Of a DNA stretch of 8,882 bases, positions 1 to 5,457 are shown one piece after another. The stretch comes from JBFJWU01 sp041623475 [NCBI: bacterium]. GTDB lineage: Bacteria > J088. The DNA lies in assembly GCA_041623475.1 (NCBI GenBank), contig JBFJWU010000128.1:1-8882 (forward strand). Reading direction: 5' to 3'. The stretch's first letter is position 1. Every line of letters begins with the position of its first letter. Both the position numbers and the translations under genes were made by a program. Below the pieces are notes generated by a model. That model worked only from the letters and a program-made list of their open reading frames with translations. It was not told where the DNA came from and did no database searches.

Positions 1-1463
1 GACCTCGGATTTCGCCGGACGGTCAGTTGGTGACGTTTTCAGCGTGGCGGGGGGCAACCTCTTTTGACATCGGCGTCTGGAATACATCGTCCGATGATGT
101 CGACTGGCGAGCCGTATCGTCCGGCGACGAGATGTTTCCAGAGTTCTCTGCCGACAATCGCAACATCTATTTTGTAAGCACGTTTGACCAGCAGCCCGAA
201 CTATACTCGGTGCCTGTATCCGGTGCATTGTCCTGGACGCGCCATACCCGTACCCGAACCGGTGTCTGGCAGTTTGCACTGGCGGACGGAACCCTGTTCT
301 ACGCGGCACCCGGTGGCGATGGATGGATCGTTTACGAGACGACCACCGATGACGGTGTCACTGTTTCTTTACCACCGTCAACGACGGGTACGACAGTCAT
401 CACGAATGTCACTACAACCAGTCCAGTGACAGGCCAGATCGTGACGGAGCGGGAGTACCATCCGGCCCGGACGGCGTTACCGACGGGATGGTCGCCGATT
501 TTTGGAATCGGCCTGCGCGACACCGACCGGTATGGCATACAACTGGCAGGGCAGGATGTTGTTGGCTTTGTGTCCTGGCAATTACAGACATCGATTTCGA
601 ATCGCAAGAATCCTGCTGCGGACCTCCAGTTGACTCGACGATTCAAGCGCGTCGAGGTTGCCGGCCAGACCCAGTTCTTCCCGGTTTCTGAAACAACGTT
701 GAGCGATACCGAATTTGTTTTCCGAAATGAGCTGACCCTTGATCGACCTATTCTAAAGATCCACAACAGCCAGCACATTCGCCCCAGTTTTGCGGTCGAG
801 AACAGGTTCCGGCCATCGGGTTTGGCCAGGGCGCAGATCAGCCTGACATATAACTTTGACAATCGTGACAGTTTCGCGTGGTCGGTGATTCCCGGCGATG
901 GTATTGGCCTGACGGCGAGAATTGCTGGCGATTCAGGCGTCGATGACCTGGATATGCCGGACGTCCGTACGGAATTCCTGGCCCAGACCGGCGGCTTTCT
1001 GTTCTGGAAGGCTCAATGGCAGCTGAGTTTGCTGGGTGCCGCGCACACAGTCCCGACGGGGCCGTTGAAATATACGCTGCGTCCGCCCACCGAAGTCGCA
1101 TCGTTCGCCAGGCGGTTCATCAGTCGCGCCGTGCCGGCTGCAGGCGTGCCATCGGTTGACCGGTTCGGAATCTGGGAATCGGAATTTATCCTGCCACTCT
1201 GGTATCCCCAGTCCGGACCCGGGTCATTCCCCCTGTATTTCGACTATTTCGCATCACGATGGTTCGTGTCGGGTGCCCATTGGTTTAACCCGGACGGCCT
1301 GGGGCAGCAGGTATTTGCAGGAACTGAATTGGAACTGAAAATGCATTTCAACTGGGTCTTCCCGTTTCCGGCGATACGCCTTGGGGTGCGCTGGCCGATC
1401 CTGAACAACAGGACCCCGACTCCGGATGTGTTCCTGCGCATAGGAGCGACCTTTTCTGGCTAG
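1..1463 (+). CDS. TolB-like propeller plus outer-membrane beta-barrel protein, C-terminal part (5' partial)
   Basis: The reading frame is open from base 3 and has no convincing start, so the gene begins upstream; the TTG at 27 falls inside a PD40-type propeller repeat (ISPDGQLVTF) and is not a real start. A second blade-like stretch (EFSADNRNIYFVS) lies near 141-179. A Thr-rich linker follows at about 336-452. Next comes YHPARTALPTGWSP and roughly 320 residues of alternating hydrophobic and aromatic strands ending in FLRIGATFSG, which looks like an outer-membrane beta-barrel of the surface-antigen type. Proteins joining TolB-like blades to such a barrel are known in Gram-negative bacteria, but their function is poorly defined; I infer an outer-membrane location with the propeller in the periplasm. 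The last aromatic residue is two positions before the end, not terminal as in a classical barrel signal. No stable gene symbol applies. The gene is convergent with the heme-protein gene. Family is fairly sure, function is not. Confidence 0.5.
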   Translation, partial: PRISPDGQLVTFSAWRGATSFDIGVWNTSSDDVDWRAVSSGDEMFPEFSADNRNIYFVSTFDQQPELYSVPVSGALSWTRHTRTRTGVWQFALADGTLFYAAPGGDGWIVYETTTDDGVTVSLPPSTTGTTVITNVTTTSPVTGQIVTEREYHPARTALPTGWSPIFGIGLRDTDRYGIQLAGQDVVGFVSWQLQTSISNRKNPAADLQLTRRFKRVEVAGQTQFFPVSETTLSDTEFVFRNELTLDRPILKIHNSQHIRPSFAVENRFRPSGLARAQISLTYNFDNRDSFAWSVIPGDGIGLTARIAGDSGVDDLDMPDVRTEFLAQTGGFLFWKAQWQLSLLGAAHTVPTGPLKYTLRPPTEVASFARRFISRAVPAAGVPSVDRFGIWESEFILPLWYPQSGPGSFPLYFDYFASRWFVSGAHWFNPDGLGQQVFAGTELELKMHFNWVFPFPAIRLGVRWPILNNRTPTPDVFLRIGATFSG

Positions 1464-1552
1464 CGTTGTCTGACGATCGACCACGGCAGATTAGCGAAAC
1501 ACAGTCTGGTCAAAGTTTGAGATCGGATCGAGTGACGAATGAAGAGGCAGAT

Positions 1553-1580
1553 TTGACAATGCCGCGACAAAAAGTATTGA
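1553..1580 (+). promoter_or_regulatory. Candidate sigma-70 promoter facing the 3' end of the heme-protein gene
   Basis: A perfect TTGACA (1553-1558) is followed after 16 bp by TATTGA (1575-1580), which matches the -10 consensus only moderately. Transcription would run rightward, antisense to the heme-protein gene. The only reading frame it would serve (1608-1814) is an antisense shadow with no recognisable protein features. It could be an antisense-RNA promoter or chance. Confidence 0.5.
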
Positions 1581-1612
1581 TGCGTAGCTGAATTTAGCGG
1601 TGACTGTATGTC

Positions 1613-1634
1613 TCGTTGCTCGCTCGGGCAACGA
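1613..1634. repeat. Inverted repeat (hairpin) between convergent genes
   Basis: TCGTTGC (1613-1619) and GCAACGA (1628-1634) are perfect 7-bp arms, extendable by a G-T wobble and a C-G pair to 9 bp around a GCTC loop. It lies between the barrel gene and the heme-protein gene. On the plus strand it is followed by A residues, and on the minus strand the T-run precedes it, so it lacks the layout of an intrinsic terminator in either direction. It may still help end or stabilise transcripts. Confidence 0.5.
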
Positions 1635-1658
1635 AAAACGGCACCCGCATTCGTGATG

Positions 1659-2264
1659 TCAGTCCCGACTCACCGGCCCGATATCGATGCTTACCGTAAA
1701 CGCGCCACGCAGTTCACCGGCACTGAATCCGGTCGCCTGGTCATCTGGATACAACTTGGCGATCCGTTCACGCAGCTCGGGGGCCAGGTCGGAACCGTGA
1801 CACGTCAGGCATAATCCGCCTGTTGGGATCGCCTTCATATATCGAAATCGCCGCTGGCCTCCGTTATCCAGGATTTCTGAATACTCAATCTGCGCGGCGT
1901 CCTCACCATTTTCGACTCGCTGCTCGAACTTCTGCAGAATAGCCGCTTCCCACTTATCTGGCGCATTATCCGGGTTCCGTACCCGCAAAGCCGTGCGACC
2001 GACAGCCGCTGATTCAGACGAAACCTGATCTGCGATCTCCGGAGCCGCGACATTGCACACCGCAACGGCCGCGACGGGACCTGACTCCGATAGCGCCTTG
2101 CCCAGTCGCATCTTCAGGCCGTCCTGCAACCGGTTCACTAGTTGGCGACTTTGCTGGACCCACAGTTCCTGGTTGGTCGCGTCGCCCCATCCAGCACTGA
2201 ACACTGAAATTACCAACGGCAACATCACCAGGTTCAGGATTGTCGATCTCATTAATCGCGACAT
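1659..2264 (-). CDS. Secreted Tll0287-like (DUF3365) c-type heme protein
   Basis: 201 residues. A hydrophobic signal sequence covers about residues 7-24, with a likely cleavage site near AGWGDA, so the protein should be exported to the periplasm or membrane surface. The Tll0287-like domain follows: AVCNVAAPEIA at 68-78 and a single c-heme site CLTCH at 152-156, followed by a Lys/Arg-rich helix and YPDDQATGFSAGELRGAF, all typical of the family. In the cyanobacterial Tll0287 protein the domain has a PAS-like fold and a heme with His/Cys axial ligands; here His156 and Cys70 are the natural candidates (inference). Related domains also form the sensor part of some kinases and cyclases; this protein has no output domain, so it is either a small electron carrier or a sensor acting through a partner. 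The first ATG is preferred because GGGCGG lies just upstream, while Met5 has no ribosome-binding site. It starts 51 bp after the channel gene on the same strand, so cotranscription is likely. Heme attachment would need the cytochrome c maturation system encoded elsewhere. Confidence 0.5.
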   Translation of the reverse strand: MSRLMRSTILNLVMLPLVISVFSAGWGDATNQELWVQQSRQLVNRLQDGLKMRLGKALSESGPVAAVAVCNVAAPEIADQVSSESAAVGRTALRVRNPDNAPDKWEAAILQKFEQRVENGEDAAQIEYSEILDNGGQRRFRYMKAIPTGGLCLTCHGSDLAPELRERIAKLYPDDQATGFSAGELRGAFTVSIDIGPVSRD

Positions 2265-2315
2265 TTAATCCGCCCGTGCGTGAGCAACGTGCCGAAAACC
2301 AGGACAACAACGCGA

Positions 2316-4283
2316 TCAGACACGGTTTTCACGATCCTGGCCCAACAACACCAGCTCTGTATCGTCACCAATATTGACGATTTCTTTCCGACCGGGATTC
2401 AATAGCACGCCCCCCGGGACCCGCCCAACGTATTCGCCGCTGCGAACCCCCAGGCAGACAACTCCGTGGCTGGCGGCAGCCTTTTCCAGTTCGATATATG
2501 GAACCGAGCCTGACAGACCGAACCGCCTTGCTGAATCAAAGTATATTTCTGCGCCGCCGACACCAAACAACTCTGTAAACACAGCCAGTAATTCCGGTCG
2601 CAGGCCAACCTGCGCCAGCAAATAACTGATTGCCGTTGGACTGACGATGACTTCGACCGGCTGGTCCTTCAGTAACTGGCGGTTGTATGGGTCCAGCAAC
2701 TCGATAAGGATATTCATGTCATTTGCGCGGTCGCCCAGCACAGCCCGCAATTGCAGGAAAGCCAGGATACTCCGTGCATCAGACTCGGATTCGTTTTCCA
2801 GCCAGTCGCTGCCAACAATGATAATTGCGTCTCGCTTTTCGAGGTCCAGGGCGCGAAGCGTTCGTTCGGTAGTAAAATCCCCGTCCAGAAACTGCAATGT
2901 CGACTTTGACATCGTGCCGCCCTGGGAATCAACATAGGCTTTCCGTTCCTGCGACGGCACGGCGGAAATCAGTTCGACGTTGAAGACCTCGCTGCTATAT
3001 GAATCGAGCAGACGGACAAGCGTCGGCACACGGCGGTTCCATCCCAGGATCAAGAGATTCTTTTCCTTCTGCTCGACCGGTGGCAGCGCTGCGGCATCGC
3101 CGAACTCTAATGCCGTACCGACGGGTGCGGCACCCAGGTGCGAGGTTTCATAGTCTCGGGCGATCAATACTGCCTGGTCGCCGCGACGAACCAGTTGGTC
3201 GTCCTGCAGACCCACAAACGCACGAAACCCGTCCGTCCCCTGCCTGACCAGTCCCAGCAAAGTCGCGTTTTCGAAATAAGGTGTCAATTCCCACAGCAAG
3301 CGGCCTTCGAAGCGATCCAGTTCGCGGACATACACCTGATTACCGTAATCGTGACTGAGAAGTTCGTGAATGATGTGTGAGTAGCCAGGATGCCTGAGGT
3401 TCTGGGAAACAAGATGGCTGACCAGCCTGTCGCTGGCCAGCAGTTCCAGCGGGCCCCGGTATGTTTGCCTGGCCGCCGAGGCAACCCGCTCGTCAGACAA
3501 TTCGGCAACGATCCGGGGTAATTCTTCATCGTCATTCAGGCCTTCGTGACTGCCGATCGACAACAACGCCTTGACAATACCGGTATCCGACACGTGGGAC
3601 TCGCTGGATTCAAAATCGCCGCCGGGCAGGATAATGACACTGGCGCTTTCCAACGCGACGCGATCCAGATGTTCAACGCGCAACGGCGACCCGGACCGCA
3701 ATTTTATAGCTTTCGAACTCCAGCGATGTCCCAGCCGACCGCGAATGTCCGCCGCCAGTTCTTCGTCCAGATGCGGCGCCATAATGACGATTCGTAACCG
3801 CCGGTGCCCCTTGCGCTGCAGGAATCGCCGGGCACGGCCCTCGGATGCCAACAGTTCACCAACTAACGTCGCTGTCCGCTCGCTCCAACCCAGAACCAGG
3901 AAATGTCCGCGCAACTCAATCGGCGTTTCACCACGCTGCAGCCGTTCGATCGTTGAATTCAACCACTGGGTCATGATCGCAATCAGGGCACCCATAAAAA
4001 ACACGTAGCCCAGCACTGTCACAACCGTCGAGACGCTCCGCCGGAGCAACCCTTCGTCATCGCCAAGATAACCGGGGTCCGTCAAGCGGAGAAATGCCCA
4101 CCAGGTGGCTTCACCAAAACCGCCGAAATCACCGGTTCCCAGCAACACGGCGACCCCGCCAAGGACGGAAATCAAGGCGATAACCGCTGCTATGAACAGG
4201 AGACGGTACTGGGTACCTCGCAGCAGCAGCGACTCGGAAATATACCGGAGTCGGTTCCTGACTCTGTCAACCGGAGTTTTCAT
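2316..4283 (-). CDS. CASTOR/POLLUX-like ion channel with two RCK/TrkA-N-type domains
   Basis: 655 residues from the ATG at 4283, which has AGGGG directly upstream; a TTG at 4319 would add 12 residues but has no ribosome-binding site. Transmembrane helix 1 is at about 27-48, a pore loop with WWAFLRLTDPGYLGDD at 61-76, and helix 2 at about 83-106. The first nucleotide-binding-like domain begins at FLVLGWSERTATL (128-140); GWS followed by a charged residue is a hallmark of the plant nuclear-envelope channels CASTOR and POLLUX and their bacterial relatives. The second begins at LLILGWNRRVPTL (410-422). The canonical potassium filter TVGYG is absent; the filter region reads LTDPGYLGD. The protein should be an inner-membrane tetrameric cation channel with cytosolic ligand-gated rings. 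The plant members conduct cations in calcium signalling; ion and ligand for the bacterial members are not settled to my knowledge. Both GxG-like nucleotide-binding turns are degenerate (LGWSE, LGWNR), so the ligand need not be NAD. The gene is followed by the heme-protein gene in the same direction. Family call is confident, ion specificity is not. Confidence 0.5.
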   Translation of the reverse strand: MKTPVDRVRNRLRYISESLLLRGTQYRLLFIAAVIALISVLGGVAVLLGTGDFGGFGEATWWAFLRLTDPGYLGDDEGLLRRSVSTVVTVLGYVFFMGALIAIMTQWLNSTIERLQRGETPIELRGHFLVLGWSERTATLVGELLASEGRARRFLQRKGHRRLRIVIMAPHLDEELAADIRGRLGHRWSSKAIKLRSGSPLRVEHLDRVALESASVIILPGGDFESSESHVSDTGIVKALLSIGSHEGLNDDEELPRIVAELSDERVASAARQTYRGPLELLASDRLVSHLVSQNLRHPGYSHIIHELLSHDYGNQVYVRELDRFEGRLLWELTPYFENATLLGLVRQGTDGFRAFVGLQDDQLVRRGDQAVLIARDYETSHLGAAPVGTALEFGDAAALPPVEQKEKNLLILGWNRRVPTLVRLLDSYSSEVFNVELISAVPSQERKAYVDSQGGTMSKSTLQFLDGDFTTERTLRALDLEKRDAIIIVGSDWLENESESDARSILAFLQLRAVLGDRANDMNILIELLDPYNRQLLKDQPVEVIVSPTAISYLLAQVGLRPELLAVFTELFGVGGAEIYFDSARRFGLSGSVPYIELEKAAASHGVVCLGVRSGEYVGRVPGGVLLNPGRKEIVNIGDDTELVLLGQDRENRV

Positions 4284-4290
4284 TGCCCCT

Positions 4291-4319
4291 ATTCTAACTT
4301 GACCTGCGGTTCCGACCAA
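4291..4319 (-). promoter_or_regulatory. Candidate promoter of the channel gene
   Basis: On the minus strand TTGGTC (4319-4314) is separated by exactly 17 bp from TAGAAT (4296-4291). Only 7 bp separate the -10 hexamer from the ATG at 4283, so a transcript from it would start at or almost at the start codon and would be nearly leaderless, leaving the AGGGG motif largely untranscribed. Either the gene has a leaderless transcript or this is a chance match and the true promoter lies upstream. Confidence 0.5.
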
Positions 4320-4429
4320 TCAGATCGGCCATGATCAACGCTAACCGGAATCCGCGACAGGATCGAGGAACAGATGTCAGATACGACGACTAATTTGTGG
4401 GGTTCAGGCCCACTGTCCGGCTGAACGCA

Positions 4430-4810
4430 TTATCCGGCGAGAAGGGTCTGAAGCGCGTCAGCGAGTATCTCAGTTGTCATTTTCTGCTTTGGTATCGCGG
4501 CTTTTGCGCCCTTCAATATTGCGTCGATTCCCTGTTGTTCATTGGTCATCGCCGAATAAACGATAACAGGCACGTCCAGTTGTTTAGCCGACAGCTCGTC
4601 AAGAAATGTGATCCCATCCATTTGCGGCATTTCCAGATCCAGTATCACGGCGTCAACTTTCCCGGGATCAGATTGCAACAGCCTGATCGCATCGTAGCCA
4701 TCTGTCGCTGTGAGAATCTCGGCAATCTCGGGGCGCTCAACTGCATCAAGGGCGTTCCTGACCTGCTCCCGCCAAAGCTCCGAATCATCTACTACCAATA
4801 TCCTCAGCAT
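4430..4810 (-). CDS. Stand-alone response-regulator receiver domain (CheB/CheY-like)
   Basis: 126 residues, the size of a single receiver domain with no output domain. The acidic pair is Asp8-Asp9 (LVVDDS), the phosphoacceptor Asp58 (VILDLEMPQMDG), the switch Ser86 (VIVYSAMT) and the conserved lysine Lys108 (AAIPKQ), so all residues for phosphorylation and magnesium binding are present. MPQMDGITFLDEL and the later GIDAILKGAKAAIP resemble the receiver half of CheB-type regulators more than classical CheY. It should be a cytosolic phosphorylation switch acting by protein contact. No kinase or chemotaxis gene is in the window, so its partner is unknown. It lies 2 bp after the PilZ gene, and its ribosome-binding site is inside that gene, which points to translational coupling. 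Family assignment is very sure; the pathway is unknown. Confidence 0.5.
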   Translation of the reverse strand: MLRILVVDDSELWREQVRNALDAVERPEIAEILTATDGYDAIRLLQSDPGKVDAVILDLEMPQMDGITFLDELSAKQLDVPVIVYSAMTNEQQGIDAILKGAKAAIPKQKMTTEILADALQTLLAG

Positions 4811-4812
4811 TG

Positions 4813-5187
4813 CTACCCCTCCCCATTTTGAACAGCAACGATTCTATTTACAAGTTCTTTGCCGGCTTCGTCCAGATATACAAACTTCACGCCCATCCCC
4901 GCCTTGTGCAGATGATCATCGGCGCGTTGTCGCCAGGCAACCTCGACAATTGCGTCGATAGACTGGTTGTCTTCGGCGATTTCAATGATGAAATGGAATC
5001 GACTTCCCTCGGGCAAGGTTTCCTTTGTCTCGATGTACATGCCTTCATTGCTGATATTTGTGGCGTATCTTTGCAGCAAATGGGCCAGAGTGAAGAACTT
5101 GATCGTCAGTTCGCCATTATCCAAAACTACTCTGGGCGCAGCCCGCAGGTCACGGCCAGCCAATTGATCAGGATTGTCGCTTTTCAT
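4813..5187 (-). CDS. PilZ-domain protein, probable c-di-GMP receptor
   Basis: 124 residues, a single PilZ domain. The arginine motif RxxxR appears as R15-AAP-R19 in GRDLRAAPRV, and the second motif (D/N)xSxxG as N44-ISNE-G49 in ATNISNEGMYIET, so the usual c-di-GMP contacts are present. LPEGSRFHFIIEI and AWRQR...GMGVKFVYL fit the later barrel strands, with GMGVKF near 97-102 typical of the family. There is no signal peptide or membrane segment, so the protein should be cytosolic. PilZ proteins adjust motility, adhesion or polysaccharide export when c-di-GMP rises; the target here is not visible. The ATG at 5187 is the only sensible start because a stop occurs in frame five codons upstream; its ribosome-binding site is weak (CAAACGG). 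It is the first gene of a two-gene unit with the receiver, transcribed away from the acyl-CoA synthetase gene. Confidence 0.5.
   Translation of the reverse strand: MKSDNPDQLAGRDLRAAPRVVLDNGELTIKFFTLAHLLQRYATNISNEGMYIETKETLPEGSRFHFIIEIAEDNQSIDAIVEVAWRQRADDHLHKAGMGVKFVYLDEAGKELVNRIVAVQNGEG
4816..4824 (-). promoter_or_regulatory. Ribosome-binding site of the receiver gene inside the PilZ coding end
   Basis: GGGGAGGGG on the minus strand is the strongest purine-rich site in the window and lies 5 bp before the receiver ATG. The same nine bases are read as the last three sense codons of the PilZ gene (GGG GAG GGG, Gly-Glu-Gly) just before its TAG. Ribosomes finishing PilZ therefore cover the receiver's initiation site. 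Confidence 0.5.
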
Positions 5188-5365
5188 CCGTTTGCCGGTT
5201 CAGTGATCCAATTATTAATCAGGATAGGGGGTTTCCGCCCGTTTGGCACACCGGAAGGCTCTTTCAATTAGTTGTCCGATTATTTCCGAATCAGGAATTT
5301 GTAACTCAAGCCGGGGACGCGGACCGTCACCCGCCTCATCGAACACAAGCTGCAGTCGTACTAAT

Positions 5366-5380
5366 ACGCCGTCACGGCGT
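5366..5380. repeat. Palindrome, candidate operator half 1
   Basis: ACGCCG (5366-5371) and CGGCGT (5375-5380) are perfect 6-bp arms around TCA. It lies just upstream of the candidate -35 of the synthetase gene. It is followed 7 bp later by five T residues, but the stem is too short and too far from them to be a convincing terminator, so an operator is the better reading. Confidence 0.5.
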
Positions 5381-5387
5381 CTCTGAA

Positions 5388-5416
5388 TTTTTGGGCGGTC
5401 ACCGCCAAGTTAGAAT
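5388..5416 (+). promoter_or_regulatory. Candidate promoter of the acyl-CoA synthetase gene with an internal palindrome
   Basis: TAGAAT (5411-5416) is a good -10 hexamer. At 17 bp spacing the -35 position reads TTTTTG (5388-5393), a weak match that would suit an activated promoter. The spacer holds the perfect palindrome GGCGGT-C-ACCGCC (5394-5406), so a protein bound there would sit between the two hexamers. Transcription would begin near 5423, giving a leader of about 35 nt carrying the ribosome-binding site. Confidence 0.5.
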
Positions 5417-5457
5417 GTCCGGAACCACGTCGACTTTGCTGGTAGCGAGGAGCAGGC

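Larger units (their letters stand above)
5188..5457. promoter_or_regulatory. Divergent control region between the PilZ and acyl-CoA synthetase genes
   Basis: This 270-bp stretch has no plausible coding frame. The half next to PilZ (about 5195-5300) is AT-rich, but I find no well-spaced promoter for PilZ in it. The half next to the synthetase holds three GTCAC cores (5326, 5371, 5398), two within perfect palindromes, plus a candidate -10 at 5411-5416 and a good ribosome-binding site, GAGGAG at 5447-5452. Confidence 0.5.

Noticed and set aside
332-862. 176-codon minus-strand open frame antisense to the barrel gene
   Set aside because: It has no recognisable domain and overlaps a clear protein on the other strand; it is explained by GC-rich codon use.
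1608-1814. 68-codon open frame with a GGTGA upstream, following the candidate promoter at 1553-1580
   Set aside because: Most of it is antisense to the conserved C-terminal part of the heme protein, and the predicted peptide has no domain or membrane features.
4397-4413. Weak hairpin GTGGG...CCCAC downstream of the receiver gene
   Set aside because: The stem is 5 bp and no T-run follows on the minus strand, so it cannot be called a terminator.
5188-5300. Possible c-di-GMP riboswitch (GEMM-like) upstream of PilZ
   Set aside because: Only scattered pieces such as AGCCTTCCGG resemble the motif; the conserved 5' block and the paired helices are missing.
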